A DNA stretch of 64,000 bases from an uncultured Vibrio sp. (GCF_947488985.1 NZ_CANLBV010000011.1:1-64000), one strand, 5' to 3'. Shown: positions 19,067 to 29,657, counted from the stretch's first letter. The notes: generated by a model not told the origin, from the sequence alone. Program-made: numbers and translations.

Positions 19067-20074
19067 ATGACAATATTTACCGCAGCAGCTGGTCTATCTA
19101 ATCCGCACTTACAAACCTTATTGCCACGATTTATTAGAAAGCAGGCGCTGTTTCAGCCTCAGTGGCAAACACTAGAAACGCCTGATGGTGATTTTCTCGA
19201 TGTCGCTTGGAGTGAATCGCCAGAAAGTGACACTCCAAGTATTAATCACTCTAGCCGTGGCAAGATCAGCAACAAGCCTATCTTCGTTCTTTTTCATGGC
19301 TTAGAAGGCAGCTTTAACAGCCCTTACGCCAACGGGCTAATGAATGCGTTTGCAAAAGATGGTTGGTTGTCTGTGATGATGCACTTTCGAGGCTGCGGTA
19401 AAAAGCCGAACCGTTTGGCTCGCGCTTATCACTCCGGAGAAATCGAAGATGCGCGCTTTTTTCTAACCCACCTGCATGCGCAGTTTCCTAATAACCCAAA
19501 GGTTGCGGTTGGCATCTCTTTAGGCGGCAACATGCTGGCCAACTATCTGGCTGAGTATGCCGATGAGCCACTGTTATCGGCCGCGACTATCGTCTCTGCA
19601 CCTTTTGATCTCGCAAGTTGTTCGAGCCGCATTGAGCAAGGCTTCTCCAAGATCTATAAGAACTACCTGCTTAAATCACTCAAATCGAATGCCTTGAAAA
19701 AGGTCGCCCTGCTGCAAGATGAACTCGGTATCAGCGCCGAAACCATCCACAATATCGACAAACTGTATGAGTTTGACGAACGAATTACGGCCCCTTTGCA
19801 CGGCTTCAAGGGTGCCCAAGACTATTATGCGCAATGCTCAGCGCTGCCCAAGCTCAATAAGATTAAACTGCCGACTCAGATCATTCATGCCAAAGACGAC
19901 CCTTTCATGACCGATGACGTGATCCCAAAGTTCACTCTGCCTAACAACATAGATTATCGCCTATTTAAACAAGGCGGACACGTAGGCTTCATTACCGGTA
20001 GCACACTCAAACCTAGATTTTGGTTGGAAGAAGCATTGCCAGCCTACTATCAAAGCATTCAAGATTCGGCATGA
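19067..20074 (+). CDS. yheT: YheT-family alpha/beta hydrolase
   Basis: 335 residues of the UPF0017/AB hydrolase-4 family. The nucleophile elbow GISLGGNML (Ser at about 151), the acid in KDDPFMTDD (about 282) and the histidine in GGHVGF (about 310) make a plausible triad; PHLQTLLPRF near the N-terminus is a family signature. Substrate unknown; likely an esterase. Start ATG 19067 lacks a strong ribosome-binding site. It begins the conserved yheT-yheU-prkB-crp order, interrupted from yheS by the islet. Confidence 0.88.
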   Translation: MTIFTAAAGLSNPHLQTLLPRFIRKQALFQPQWQTLETPDGDFLDVAWSESPESDTPSINHSSRGKISNKPIFVLFHGLEGSFNSPYANGLMNAFAKDGWLSVMMHFRGCGKKPNRLARAYHSGEIEDARFFLTHLHAQFPNNPKVAVGISLGGNMLANYLAEYADEPLLSAATIVSAPFDLASCSSRIEQGFSKIYKNYLLKSLKSNALKKVALLQDELGISAETIHNIDKLYEFDERITAPLHGFKGAQDYYAQCSALPKLNKIKLPTQIIHAKDDPFMTDDVIPKFTLPNNIDYRLFKQGGHVGFITGSTLKPRFWLEEALPAYYQSIQDSA

Positions 20075-20168
20075 TGACTGAACCTTATTAAATAGAAACA
20101 AAACAGACTAAGCACAATCATTACCACATAGAACAACGTATCCATGAACATAAAAGAGAGAAGTATTT

Positions 20169-20381
20169 ATGATCATCCCATGGCAAGACATCGCACCAGA
20201 GACACTGGAAAACCTCATCAAAGAGTTCGTACTGCGTGAAGGTACCGACTATGGAGATGTTGAGATCTCACTGCAAAACAAGATTGATCAGGTAAAACAT
20301 CAATTAGCCTCTGGTGAAGCCAGTATCGTGTTTTCTGAACTGCATGAGACCGTTGATATTCAGCTCTCGAAACGCATCTAG
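20169..20381 (+). CDS. yheU: YheU/UPF0270 small protein
   Basis: 70 residues starting [17 protein letters not shown] and continuing with [14 protein letters not shown], the invariant core of the UPF0270 family. Strong ribosome-binding site AGAGAG. No known function. It lies between yheT and prkB as in E. coli and is probably co-transcribed with one of them. Confidence 0.9.
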   Translation: MIIPWQDIAPETLENLIKEFVLREGTDYGDVEISLQNKIDQVKHQLASGEASIVFSELHETVDIQLSKRI

Positions 20382-20456
20382 GCTGCGCTTAGAAAACAGC
20401 CGTGTTATAGTGCAAACGATTACTAACAAGTAAGTTACTCAAAGACAAGGGTTGTC

Positions 20457-21326
20457 ATGTCCGCTAAACATCCAATTATTGCGGTGACGGGTTCATCTGG
20501 AGCCGGCACCACCACCACCTCAGAAGCCTTCCGTAAAATGTTCAATATGATGGATGTGAAGGCCGCTTGGGTTGAAGGAGATAGTTTCCATCGCTTCACT
20601 CGTCCAGAGATGGATGTCGAGATCCGTAAGGCACGCGAGCAAGGTAAGCACATCAGCTACTTTGGCCCACAAGCGAACGACTTTGGTGCCTTAGAAGAGT
20701 TCTTCCGTAAATACGGCAACGAAGGGACAGGTAAAGTCCGCAGTTACTTACACACTTTCGATGAAGCCGTACCTTACAATCAAATGCCGGGCACCTTTAC
20801 ACCATGGCAGGAGATCCCTGAAAATTCCGATGTGATGTTTTACGAAGGCCTACACGGTGGTGTGGTGGATGGTGATATCAATGTTTCTCAGCACGTTGAT
20901 TTACTGATCGGCATGGTACCCATCGTTAACCTTGAATGGATCCAAAAATTCGTGCGTGATACTCGAGATCGTGGCCACTCACGTGAAGCGGTCATGGACT
21001 CAATTGTTCGTTCAATGGATGACTATCTGAACTACATTACCCCGCAATTTTCACGCACTCATATCAACTTTCAGCGCGTTCCTACGGTAGACACATCCAA
21101 CCCACTTAACGCCAAAGGGATCCCAAGCTTAGACGAAAGCTTCGTCGTCATACGTTTACGCGGTATTAAAAACGTCGACTTCCCTTATCTGTTAGCGATG
21201 ATTGACGGCTCATTTATGTCTCGCCATAACACGCTCGTGGTTCCCGGAGGCAAGATGAGCTTTGCCATGGAGCTGATTGTAAGGCCCATCCTCCAGCAAC
21301 TTATCGAGACCGGGAAAATAGGTTAA
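20457..21326 (+). CDS. prkB: Phosphoribulokinase-family protein PrkB
   Basis: 289-residue P-loop kinase: VTGSSGAGTTTTSEAF (about 10-25) and the phosphoribulokinase/uridine kinase core that follows (EGDSFHRF, YEGLHGG). Despite homology to the Calvin-cycle enzyme, no other Calvin genes are nearby and the physiological substrate in heterotrophic gammaproteobacteria is unknown. ATG start with AAGG upstream. It lies next to crp, as in enterics. Confidence 0.9.
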   Translation: MSAKHPIIAVTGSSGAGTTTTSEAFRKMFNMMDVKAAWVEGDSFHRFTRPEMDVEIRKAREQGKHISYFGPQANDFGALEEFFRKYGNEGTGKVRSYLHTFDEAVPYNQMPGTFTPWQEIPENSDVMFYEGLHGGVVDGDINVSQHVDLLIGMVPIVNLEWIQKFVRDTRDRGHSREAVMDSIVRSMDDYLNYITPQFSRTHINFQRVPTVDTSNPLNAKGIPSLDESFVVIRLRGIKNVDFPYLLAMIDGSFMSRHNTLVVPGGKMSFAMELIVRPILQQLIETGKIG

Positions 21327-21359
21327 CAAACCGCCATCCCTATTGATTACTTTTCATAC

Positions 21360-21375
21360 CGTGATCATCTACACA
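21360..21375. promoter_or_regulatory. Candidate CRP site upstream of crp
   Basis: CGTGA-TCATCT-ACACA matches 8 of the 10 fixed positions of the CRP consensus TGTGA-N6-TCACA. It lies about 190 bp before the crp start in a 239-bp gap, where autoregulation by CRP is known in E. coli. The position of the promoter is not established. Confidence 0.45.
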
Positions 21376-21565
21376 TTTTTGCTTAAAAAATCGTAGCTTG
21401 GTCACGTTTAAAATCAAGAAATAGTACCTGAAAAAGGATACTATTCTTACACGAGACACAAGAAAGCTTGCAGCAATTAACCTGTGCTTTTACCCTACAA
21501 GTCAATCTAGGCTTAGCTAAGCTACGGAAAGCAGCAAGCATACCCTGCAGAGGAAGTGAGATATT

Positions 21566-22198
21566 ATGGTTCTAGGTAAACCTCAAACCGATCCAACATT
21601 AGAGTGGTTCCTTTCACACTGTCATATTCATAAGTACCCTTCAAAAAGTACGTTGATTCATGCTGGTGAAAAGGCTGAAACTTTGTACTACATCGTTAAA
21701 GGTTCTGTGGCAGTTCTTATCAAAGATGAAGAAGGTAAGGAAATGATCCTTTCTTACCTTAACCAAGGTGATTTCATCGGTGAGCTTGGCTTATTCGAAG
21801 AAGATCAAGAGCGTACTGCGTGGGTTCGAGCTAAATCTCCTTGTGAAGTGGCTGAGATTTCTTTCAAGAAATTCCGTCAACTGATCCAAGTGAACCCAGA
21901 CATCCTAATGCGCCTTTCAGCGCAAATGGCAAGTCGTCTACAAGTCACTAGCCAAAAAGTGGGTGACTTAGCATTCCTTGACGTTACTGGTCGTATCGCT
22001 CAAACGCTACTAAACCTAGCAAAACAGCCAGATGCAATGACTCACCCTGACGGCATGCAAATCAAGATCACTCGTCAAGAAATTGGCCAGATCGTTGGTT
22101 GTTCTCGTGAGACAGTAGGTCGTATCTTGAAGATGCTAGAAGAGCAGAATCTCATTTCGGCACACGGTAAAACTATCGTGGTCTACGGCACTCGTTAA
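21566..22198 (+). CDS. crp: cAMP receptor protein
   Basis: Global regulator that binds cAMP and activates catabolic, motility and virulence genes. The 210-residue length equals E. coli. The cyclic-nucleotide domain (about 20-125) has the phosphate cassette ([18 protein letters not shown] in part), and the C-terminal HTH ([20 protein letters not shown], about 168-187) keeps the DNA-reading R-E-x-x-x-R pattern. GAGGAAGTGAG ribosome-binding site. Monocistronic with its own terminator. Confidence 0.97.
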   Translation: MVLGKPQTDPTLEWFLSHCHIHKYPSKSTLIHAGEKAETLYYIVKGSVAVLIKDEEGKEMILSYLNQGDFIGELGLFEEDQERTAWVRAKSPCEVAEISFKKFRQLIQVNPDILMRLSAQMASRLQVTSQKVGDLAFLDVTGRIAQTLLNLAKQPDAMTHPDGMQIKITRQEIGQIVGCSRETVGRILKMLEEQNLISAHGKTIVVYGTR

Positions 22199-22223
22199 TC
22201 TCGATTAACCAAGACAAAATTTG

Positions 22224-22260
22224 AAAGCCATCCAATTTACACTGGATGGCTTTTTGTTTT
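22224..22260 (+). terminator. crp terminator
   Basis: Stem AAGCCATCC / GGATGGCTT with an 8-9 nt loop, followed by TTTTTGTTTTT, 26 nt after the crp stop. Confidence 0.92.
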
Positions 22261-22353
22261 TAGAGCTCTAGAGAGCAAATGCGAGATGCGAATAAAACAC
22301 CTACAGCTTCCAAGCGCAAACTGTCTCGAAGCGAAGCGTGCTCGTATCTTTCT

Positions 22354-23145
22354 TTAACCGTTGGTGCTTTCAAAGATTTTATCAGCCGATGCTGCAACAA
22401 ATCCTGTATAAAGCTCACCATTGGCCATAGTGTAACGCTTAGCGAACTCATAGAAGCCACCAGGAATCATCTCATTGCCTTCAACAAATGAAACGGGGAC
22501 TTTGTCTGCCATGGTTGAGGATTGCTCTAACAACACCTCTGAAGAGCCTTTCACCTCACCGCCAGAGGCATTAATCGTGAAACCCGACTCGCTCAGGTAG
22601 TCATTCACGGCTTGCACTTCATTGAAGTTATTCAGCTGATTGATACTGACCGTAAAGTGATTGGCACCATATCCATGAGCCGCGAGCCAAGACGCGTATT
22701 CGCTCTCTTTCGCCAGCACTTGGAAATCAGCGAAGCTCAAATCCCATAGACGCCCACCAAACAAGAACTCATGACCTTGAAGCTTGTTTGCATCCACTTG
22801 CTCAACAAGCTTAGCCACAATGGCTTGCAGTTCACTTGAACACTCTTCAACCTTCAACTCACTAATGAACACTTTGGGTTGTTTTGGATCCGAGTGTTCG
22901 TAATGCTTCGCGACTAGCTTCTTGCTCTCAAACAGGTAGTCACCACATGCTTTATAGCCTAGCTCAAGGAAAGGCTTAGCAAGCGTTTCAAGACCCAAAG
23001 GGGCAACATTGAAGGTGCGCAGGGCAATGTGATCATTAATCAGCGCTGCATCTTCTTTCAGCAAGCGGTGTACTTTCCCTGCTGATGGACAAAGCCTATG
23101 GATGTAATCGTCCCACAGTAATTTAAACAGTCGTTCGGGCGTCAT
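22354..23145 (-). CDS. DUF1338 protein, 2-oxoadipate dioxygenase/decarboxylase-like
   Basis: 263 residues of the DUF1338 (HglS/YdcJ) superfamily, a VOC-fold non-haem Fe(II) group. Candidate metal ligands are the His in NDHIALRTF (about 38), the His in NHFTVSIN (about 157) and the Glu in GGFYEFAKRY (about 235), matching the H-H-E set of HglS. HglS converts 2-oxoadipate to 2-hydroxyglutarate in lysine breakdown, but this short form is only distantly similar. It lies 182 nt after astD in the same direction, so a role next to arginine succinylation is possible. Confidence 0.78.
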   Translation of the reverse strand: MTPERLFKLLWDDYIHRLCPSAGKVHRLLKEDAALINDHIALRTFNVAPLGLETLAKPFLELGYKACGDYLFESKKLVAKHYEHSDPKQPKVFISELKVEECSSELQAIVAKLVEQVDANKLQGHEFLFGGRLWDLSFADFQVLAKESEYASWLAAHGYGANHFTVSINQLNNFNEVQAVNDYLSESGFTINASGGEVKGSSEVLLEQSSTMADKVPVSFVEGNEMIPGGFYEFAKRYTMANGELYTGFVAASADKIFESTNG

Positions 23146-23327
23146 GGTGACTCCTTATTAGAGGTTCTGGGCGTGTTGACCTTTCGCGGTTAAATTTCGT
23201 TCAAGATAAAAGCATTTTAATCGCGGCGAGGGGGAAGTAGCCTAGTCATTCTAAGCAAATCCTCCTCAACAAAGAGTAAAACGCTTTTAGCCGAACCCTC
23301 CGGGCAGCGTTTGCTCATGCATTTAAA

Positions 23328-24785
23328 CTACAACTCAATACCCGGGCTAAACGTCGCTGGCAGCTGAGTTTCACCACCTTCCATTGAAGCCATTGGGTAA
23401 GCACAGTAATCAGCCGCGTAGTAAGCGCTTGGGCGCAGGTTGCCCGAAGCACCTGGGCCACCAAATGGGACATCACCACTTGCACCTGTTAACTGGCGGT
23501 TTCGGTTAACAATACCGGCACGGATATGATCCACGAAGTATTGCCACTCAGCATCGTCTGTTGATACAAGACCAGCTGATAAACCAAAGCGTGTGTCATT
23601 CGCCAATTCAACCGCTTGCGCTAGTGATTGGTAACGCACCACTTGTAGCAATGGCCCGAAGTACTCTTCATCCGGCAGTTCTGTAATGTTGGTGGCATCG
23701 ATAATACCCGGAGAAACAAACGCTGCTTTGCCCGCTTTTACTTCAACTAAGCTAACACCACCTAACGATTGCAAGTTAGCTTGCGCGTCCAGAATGAACT
23801 TAGCGGCAGCTTCAGAGATTTGCGGCCCCATGAAGGGCGCAGGCTCAGCGAAAGGCTGATCAACACGAATATTTTGCGTAGCTGCTACCAACTTATCGAG
23901 CAGTTGATCGCCCTTTTCACCAACAGGTACATACAAGCGACGTGCACAGGTACAACGTTGACCGGCACTAATGAAGGCTGATTGAATAATGGTATAAACC
24001 GTCGCATCGACATCGCCATAGTGCTCACTGATCACCATCGGGTTGTTACCGCCCATCTCTAGCGCCAGCATCTTACCCGGCTGACCGGCAAATTGACGAT
24101 GCAGGATATGACCAGTATTGGCACTACCTGTGAACAGTACGCCATCAAGACCTTTAGCATCCGCCAGTGCGATGCCTGTCTCTTTAGCGCCTTGTACGAG
24201 GTTAATCACGCCCGCAGGAAGACCCGCTTGTTGCCATAACTTCATTGCAAACTCGCCCGTCCAAGGCGTCTGCTCTGACGGCTTAAATACCACGGTATTG
24301 CCCGATAGCAGCGCTGGAACAATATGACCGTTAGGTAGGTGACCCGGGAAGTTGTAAGGGCCGAACACCGCCATCACACCCAATGGACGGTGACGCAGTA
24401 CAATTTGGTTGCCTGCCGCTTCGCGTGACGCTTCACCGGTACGCTCGTGGTAAGCACGAATAGAAATAGCAATCTTGCCCGCCATCGCGCCCGCTTCAGT
24501 GCGAGTTTCCCAAATCGGTTTGCCGGTCTCTTTGGCGATGATTTGCGCGATCTGTTCGCTGTTCTCTTTTACTTTCTCAGCAAAGTTCAACACGATCGCT
24601 TCACGCTCGGCAAAACTCAGCTTCTTCCAAATTAAAAAAGCCTCGCGTGCTGCTGCTACAGCAGATTCAACCTGCGCGGGTGTTGCGCTATCACCTTGCC
24701 ACACTACTTCATTATTGTATGGGCTGACTGATGTCATGGTGTCACCTTGACCTGCCACCCACTGTCCTGCTATCCACTGAGTCAT
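23328..24785 (-). CDS. astD: Succinylglutamate-semialdehyde dehydrogenase
   Basis: NAD-dependent aldehyde dehydrogenase, fourth step of the AST arginine-degradation pathway. 485 residues. The general base Glu is in [11 protein letters not shown] (about 244) and the catalytic Cys in [12 protein letters not shown] (about 278-280). Family features include the [14 protein letters not shown] segment (about 141-154). It follows astA by 61 nt (24786-24846). ATG start with GGATAG upstream. The AST genes astB and astE are not in this window. Confidence 0.94.
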   Translation of the reverse strand: MTQWIAGQWVAGQGDTMTSVSPYNNEVVWQGDSATPAQVESAVAAAREAFLIWKKLSFAEREAIVLNFAEKVKENSEQIAQIIAKETGKPIWETRTEAGAMAGKIAISIRAYHERTGEASREAAGNQIVLRHRPLGVMAVFGPYNFPGHLPNGHIVPALLSGNTVVFKPSEQTPWTGEFAMKLWQQAGLPAGVINLVQGAKETGIALADAKGLDGVLFTGSANTGHILHRQFAGQPGKMLALEMGGNNPMVISEHYGDVDATVYTIIQSAFISAGQRCTCARRLYVPVGEKGDQLLDKLVAATQNIRVDQPFAEPAPFMGPQISEAAAKFILDAQANLQSLGGVSLVEVKAGKAAFVSPGIIDATNITELPDEEYFGPLLQVVRYQSLAQAVELANDTRFGLSAGLVSTDDAEWQYFVDHIRAGIVNRNRQLTGASGDVPFGGPGASGNLRPSAYYAADYCAYPMASMEGGETQLPATFSPGIEL

Positions 24786-24846
24786 ACTTCTATCCTTTCC
24801 ATCTTCGACAGATAATCGCTGCGGTTATTGATCTAACGCTAATGAG

Positions 24847-25872
24847 CTAAAGTGATTGAGCGAGCATACGAACGAATTCGCCTTCTTTGACTTCGAGAGC
24901 CTGTGCTACGTCAGGTGATAAAATCACGGTGTCGCTGGCTTGGTCATACGCCCCTTTCGCAGCAACGGCACGGAAGTTATCAAATGAGGTGTTTCCGATC
25001 AGAAAGTCTTGTGAACTAGAGTGCGTTGCAATTTGAACCTGCGCCCGAATCGAATGACGCACAGATTCGATATTTGTTAAATCGCACTCAACCGTTGGCC
25101 CGGCATCAAAGATGTCGACATAGCCACGGTTAGTAAAACCCTCACGTTCCAGCAACTTAAGAGCTGGACGGGTATTGTCGTGTACTTGGCCAATCACCGC
25201 CTGAGCTTCTTTACTCAATAGATTTACGTAGATTGGCAGCTTCGGCATCAGATCGGCGATAAAACCTTTCTTACCAATACCAGTGAGGTAATCCGCGAGC
25301 GTAAAATCAATCGAGAAAAAGTGCTCTTGTAGCCATTGCCAGAAAGGAGAGTTACCTTCGGCATCTGATACGCCCCGCATTTCAGCAAAAATGGTCGTTG
25401 AGAATCGCTCTGGATGCTCAGCCATCAGTAAGAAGCGGCACTTAGACATCAAGCGACCATTCAAGCCGCCTCGGAAAGCAGGACGTAAAAACAACGTGCA
25501 GATCTCACTGCATCCGGTGTAGTTATTTCCAAAAGTCAGCAATTTAACTACGTTATTCACGCCAAGCTTGTGTGAAGAGTGAACCACCTTACTAATGTGG
25601 TAAGAGTAAAAGGGCACATCCCAGCCAATAGAAGCCTCGATGCCTGTGGTACCAGCCACTTCACCGGTTTCCGTGTCAAAGCCAACCATAAGGTAGCCTT
25701 CGTCACCGGGCTCAGTCACATCTTGCTTAGCAAAACTGTATTCGGAATGAGTAATTCGACTGGTTAACAACTCTTCGTTAACCGGGAGCGATGTGAATCC
25801 GTGTCCTGATTCCACCGCGCAGTTATGCAGCGAGTCATAATCAGATAATGTTATTGGGCGAACAACCAGCAT
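24847..25872 (-). CDS. astA: Arginine N-succinyltransferase
   Basis: First committed enzyme of the AST pathway (succinyl-CoA plus arginine). The ATG at 25872 is chosen because GGAGGGA lies 6 nt upstream and MLVVRPITLSDYDSL is the family opening; it gives 341 residues. The conserved FLRPAFRGGLNGRLMSKCRF region (in part) and the C-terminal cap are present. It lies between argD/astC and astD. A strong hairpin precedes it (25897-25922). Confidence 0.95.
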   Translation of the reverse strand: MLVVRPITLSDYDSLHNCAVESGHGFTSLPVNEELLTSRITHSEYSFAKQDVTEPGDEGYLMVGFDTETGEVAGTTGIEASIGWDVPFYSYHISKVVHSSHKLGVNNVVKLLTFGNNYTGCSEICTLFLRPAFRGGLNGRLMSKCRFLLMAEHPERFSTTIFAEMRGVSDAEGNSPFWQWLQEHFFSIDFTLADYLTGIGKKGFIADLMPKLPIYVNLLSKEAQAVIGQVHDNTRPALKLLEREGFTNRGYVDIFDAGPTVECDLTNIESVRHSIRAQVQIATHSSSQDFLIGNTSFDNFRAVAAKGAYDQASDTVILSPDVAQALEVKEGEFVRMLAQSL

Positions 25873-25896
25873 CAATATTCCCTCCAGATGCAAAAT

Positions 25897-25922
25897 AGGC
25901 CCAAGACCAGCAGCTTGGGCCT
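25897..25922 (-). terminator. Hairpin between argD/astC and astA
   Basis: Perfect 9-bp stem AGGCCCAAG / CTTGGGCCT with an 8-nt loop, followed on the minus strand by ATTTTG. The T-run is weak, so it may be a partial terminator that separates the amino-transferase level from astA and astD, or an RNA-stability element. Confidence 0.55.
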
Positions 25923-25979
25923 TTAGCAAAACGTCATGGGATCACTCTATTGGCGATCATTCCTATGACGCCGCTCAGG

Positions 25980-27191
25980 CTAAACGAGCGTCGCGATTGC
26001 CTTGTCTAGTTTTGATAAGCCTTCTTCAATCTCTTGTGGCGTGATAACCAGTGATGGCGTAAAACGCACCACGCTGGCACCGGCAACCAGTACCATCAAA
26101 CCTTGCTCGCCAGCGGCAACTAATACATCACGAGCACGCCCTTGCCATTCGTCGTTAAGCGCAGCGCCTAGTAACAGACCCTTACCACGAATTTCACTGA
26201 ATATTTGGTACTTATCGTTAATTTTAGCCAAACCATCACGAAACAGTGCTTCACGCTCTTTGACACCCGCCAATGTTTCAGGCTGACTAACCACATCAAC
26301 CACCGCTTCAGCAACGGCACACGCCAATGGGTTACCACCGTAAGTCGAACCGTGCGTACCGACTTTTAGATGAGCCGCGAGTTCCGTTGTGGTGAGCATG
26401 GCACCGATAGGGAAACCACCACCCAATGATTTTGCCGTGCTGAGAATATCAGGTGTAACGCCTAGGCCCTGGTAAGCGTAAAAATCACCCGTACGACCAT
26501 TACCGGTTTGCACTTCATCAAAGATAAGCAGGGCATTGTGTTTGTCACACAGCTCACGAACCGTGCTCACAAACTCAGACGTTGGAGAAATGATGCCACC
26601 CTCACCTTGCAGAGGTTCCATCATGATGGCGCAAGTACGATCTGAGATATGTGCTTCAAGTGCTGCAATATCGTTGTAAGGCAGATGAGTGACATCGCCC
26701 GGTTTAGGCCCAAAGCCATCCGAGTAAGCCTCTTGACCACCGACAGTGACAGTAAAGAAGGTACGACCGTGGAAGCCTTGGTGAAATGCAATGATTTCAG
26801 ATTTCTCAGGACCATGAACATCCGCCGCCCAACGACGAGCCAGCTTGAGGGCTGCTTCATTCGCTTCAGCGCCAGAGTTAGCAAAGAATACTTTTTTGGC
26901 AAAACATACGTCGGTTAGCTTTTTTGCTAGACGCAATGCAGGTTCGTTGGTCATCACGTTACTTAGGTGCCAGATCTTATTCGCTTGCTCGGTAATCGCG
27001 TTAACCATTGCCGGGTGACAGTGACCCAAACAGCTCACAGCGATACCACCTGCAAAGTCGATATACTGTCGGCCTTGTTGGTCCCAAACGCGTGCCCCTT
27101 CCCCTTTTACTGGGATCATTTCCATCGGGTTATAACAAGGCACCATCACCTCATCAAATAGACTACGTTCTACATTCTTTTCCACTGTCAT
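25980..27191 (-). CDS. argD: Acetylornithine/succinylornithine aminotransferase
   Basis: 403-residue class III PLP aminotransferase. The Schiff-base lysine lies in [18 protein letters not shown] (about 254), and the PLP-binding [14 protein letters not shown] (about 103-116) is clear. ArgD makes N-acetylornithine and AstC breaks down succinylornithine; one enzyme commonly does both. Position upstream of astA and astD argues for the catabolic use, while pabA-argD adjacency matches the biosynthetic gene of E. coli, so I treat it as bifunctional. The ATG has GGAATG upstream. Confidence 0.92.
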   Translation of the reverse strand: MTVEKNVERSLFDEVMVPCYNPMEMIPVKGEGARVWDQQGRQYIDFAGGIAVSCLGHCHPAMVNAITEQANKIWHLSNVMTNEPALRLAKKLTDVCFAKKVFFANSGAEANEAALKLARRWAADVHGPEKSEIIAFHQGFHGRTFFTVTVGGQEAYSDGFGPKPGDVTHLPYNDIAALEAHISDRTCAIMMEPLQGEGGIISPTSEFVSTVRELCDKHNALLIFDEVQTGNGRTGDFYAYQGLGVTPDILSTAKSLGGGFPIGAMLTTTELAAHLKVGTHGSTYGGNPLACAVAEAVVDVVSQPETLAGVKEREALFRDGLAKINDKYQIFSEIRGKGLLLGAALNDEWQGRARDVLVAAGEQGLMVLVAGASVVRFTPSLVITPQEIEEGLSKLDKAIATLV

Positions 27192-27656
27192 CCTACATTC
27201 CTTCTCGGTACCGCAAGCTTCGCAAATAAGCGTAATGATTCATAAGTGAGACGAAAAATATTTTGTCCCGCCACAATCCAGCTGCAGCATTATATTTACA
27301 TTTAATTAACCTTTACAATAGTAGATTATTCTTTAGCTATGCTAAACAACCAGCTAAACGCCACTACCTATGACTATTTATGCATTAATAAACCTGTTTT
27401 ATGAAGCTTTTTTTACCTAAAGATATTTCCAGTCACAACCAAGCCTTGCTGGCATTACGCCATATAGGGAGTGAGAGGAAATAAGGCGAATAATTTTGCA
27501 TGGGCTAAAAACTTAGCGAAGCGAGAGAGAAATGTTATAAAAAGTGATCAGTGTCAGAGGGAAAGAGGCGCGTAAGGCCCGAATTTAAACGCTTAACGAA
27601 TGAGCTGACAGGTTTAACTGGCTTATTTAGACGGAGAAAGGGTCAAATTTAAACAC
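27192..27656. other. 465-bp gap between argD and pabA
   Basis: No credible gene. The argD promoter must lie in the 27192-27420 part, which is A/T rich. Towards pabA the motif AATTTAAACGCTTAACG (27582-27598) is repeated with two changes at 27646-27662, the second copy covering the last codons of pabA. No T-tract terminator for pabA is evident, and no convincing ArgR box was found. Confidence 0.6.
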
Positions 27657-28235
27657 TTAGCGTGCTAGGAAGTTAGCGAGAAGCTGGTGTCCTTGCTCTG
27701 TTTTAATCGATTCAGGGTGAAATTGCACCGCATCAATAGGCAAGGTTTTATGTTGATAACCCATGATCTCATCCATACTGCCATCTTCAAATTCCGTCCA
27801 AGACGTCAGTTCAAAGCAGTCTGGTAACGTGCCATTTTTCACCACTAGCGAGTGGTAACGTGTCACGGTCAACGGGTTGTTCAATCCTTGAAAAACACTC
27901 TTGCCATTGTGGCGTATCGGAGAAGTTTTACCGTGCATCACTTGTCTGGCTCTCACCACTTCACCACCAAACACCTGAGCAATCGCTTGATGACCCAGAC
28001 ACACGCCTAAGATTGGTAGCTTACCTGCAAAGTGCTCTATCACTTGTAGAGAGATCCCTGCATCGTCAGGCGTACAAGGACCCGGCGAGATCACAAGATG
28101 GCTAGGATTCAGCGATTCAATACCCGCAATATCAATCTCATCGTTGCGAACCACTTGCACAGTCACGCCTAACTCACAGAAATACTGATACAAGTTATAG
28201 GTAAAAGAGTCGTAGTTATCGATGATAAGTAACAT
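27657..28235 (-). CDS. pabA: Aminodeoxychorismate/anthranilate synthase component II
   Basis: Class I glutamine amidotransferase that supplies ammonia for 4-amino-4-deoxychorismate in folate synthesis. The ATG at 28235 ([15 protein letters not shown]) gives 192 residues, the family length, and is preferred over an in-frame ATG 99 nt upstream. Nucleophile Cys in GVCLGHQAI (about 79) and His-Glu in QFHPESI (about 170). Ribosome-binding site is weak. Near argD, as in E. coli; pabB is not nearby. Confidence 0.93.
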   Translation of the reverse strand: MLLIIDNYDSFTYNLYQYFCELGVTVQVVRNDEIDIAGIESLNPSHLVISPGPCTPDDAGISLQVIEHFAGKLPILGVCLGHQAIAQVFGGEVVRARQVMHGKTSPIRHNGKSVFQGLNNPLTVTRYHSLVVKNGTLPDCFELTSWTEFEDGSMDEIMGYQHKTLPIDAVQFHPESIKTEQGHQLLANFLAR

Positions 28236-28423
28236 GGGTAAAATCGTTGGTTGAATACTGAATGATTGGGAGATGTAGAGGCGGTATTGTGCAACACCTA
28301 GGGTGAAAGGCAAGTGGAAACTGCATTTCATCAATAATTAACAGCGAGTGAAAGCGTTATCCATTTCAGCTGAAGTTATTGAATGCTCATCACTACTATT
28401 TAGTAATAGTAATTGAGTGCACT

Positions 28424-28458
28424 AAAAAGCCCAAAGTAAACAAAAGCTACTTTGGGCT
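28424..28458 (-). terminator. Terminator after trpS
   Basis: AGCCCAAAGTA pairs with TACTTTGGGCT around a 9-nt loop; the minus strand continues with TTTTT. It lies 31 nt past the trpS stop and ends the long pil-aro-dam-trpS run. Confidence 0.93.
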
Positions 28459-28489
28459 CAAATTATCAAGCGAGTTGTTTTAGTTCACC

Positions 28490-29506
28490 CTATGGGCGAG
28501 CAACAAAACCAACCGCTTGGTATGCTTTTTTCAGGGTGACGGCAGCACGTTCAGAGGCTTTTTCAGCACCCGCTTTCATGACTGCGTCCATGTAGGCACG
28601 GTCAGCACGGATACGGTGGTATTCAGCTTGGATCGGCTCAAGCATCTCAACCAATGCTGCGCCTACATCTTTCTTGAATGGGCCGTACATCTCAACGCCT
28701 TGGTACTGCGCTTCGATCTCTTCAAACGTTTTACCCGTCGCTGCTGAGTAAAGACCCATTAGGTTAGAGATACCCGCTTTGTTTTCCCAATCGTGAGCAA
28801 TGCGTGGTGGTGTTTCTGCATCCGTTTGCGCTTTGTTGATCTTCTTAATGATCGACTTAGGCTCTTCTAGCAGAGTAATCACGTTCTTACGGTTATCATC
28901 CGACTTAGACATCTTCTTAGTCGCGTCTTGCAGGCTCATTACACGTGCATTCACCGTTGGAATGTAAGGTTCTGGCACTTGGAAGATTGGTGTTTCAGGC
29001 CCGTAGATGTTGTTGAAACGAGTGGCGATATCACGCGCTAGCTCTAGGTGTTGTTTCTGGTCGCTACCTACTGGCACTTGGTGAGCACCGTAAAGCAGGA
29101 TGTCTGCAGCCATCAACACTGGGTAATCGTATAGGCCTACGTTTACGTCATTTGAGTGACGTGCAGACTTATCTTTAAACTGAGTCATACGGCTCAGTTC
29201 ACCCATTTGTGTGTAACAGTTAAGAAGCCAACCAAGTTGAGCATGCTCTGGTACGTGTGACTGAACAAATAGCGTGCTCTTCTTTGGATCAACACCGACA
29301 GCAAGACAGATTGCTAGTGCGTCTAGAGTCGCTTCATGCAGTGCTTTCGGGTCTTGGCGAACCGTAATTGCGTGAAGGTCTACAACACAGTATTGGCAAT
29401 CGTAATCATCTTGCATCTGTTGCCATTGACGTAGAGCACCCAAGTAGTTACCGATACTTAGTTCACCAGATGGTTGAACACCACTCAATACGATGGGCTT
29501 GCTCAT
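28490..29506 (-). CDS. trpS: Tryptophanyl-tRNA synthetase
   Basis: 338-residue class I synthetase charging tRNA-Trp. The HIGH-equivalent motif is [17 protein letters not shown] (about 8-24) and KMSKS is exact in KKMSKSDDN (about 196-204). Length agrees with E. coli (334). Last gene of the aroKB-damX-dam-rpe-gph-trpS run, whose order is the same in E. coli. GGAATTAAAACC ribosome-binding region. Confidence 0.97.
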   Translation of the reverse strand: MSKPIVLSGVQPSGELSIGNYLGALRQWQQMQDDYDCQYCVVDLHAITVRQDPKALHEATLDALAICLAVGVDPKKSTLFVQSHVPEHAQLGWLLNCYTQMGELSRMTQFKDKSARHSNDVNVGLYDYPVLMAADILLYGAHQVPVGSDQKQHLELARDIATRFNNIYGPETPIFQVPEPYIPTVNARVMSLQDATKKMSKSDDNRKNVITLLEEPKSIIKKINKAQTDAETPPRIAHDWENKAGISNLMGLYSAATGKTFEEIEAQYQGVEMYGPFKKDVGAALVEMLEPIQAEYHRIRADRAYMDAVMKAGAEKASERAAVTLKKAYQAVGFVARP

Positions 29507-29570
29507 GGTTTTAATTCCTTTGCTTATTCGCTAAGTTTATTGAACGCTTAGCTTCTTAACTTAAATATAG

Positions 29571-29600
29571 AAAAGCCGCACAGCTCTTTCTGCGCGGCTC
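29571..29600 (-). terminator. Hairpin between gph and trpS
   Basis: AGCCGC-x-CAG pairs with CTG-x-GCGGCT around a 6-nt loop and is followed by TTTTCTATA on the minus strand. It may end part of the operon transcript before trpS, which could then have its own promoter downstream. Confidence 0.65.
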
Positions 29601-29657
29601 ATCCAGTGTACTCATTGACAAGTATTTTGCTAGTGGCTTCGCTAACTTTTGTCCGCT

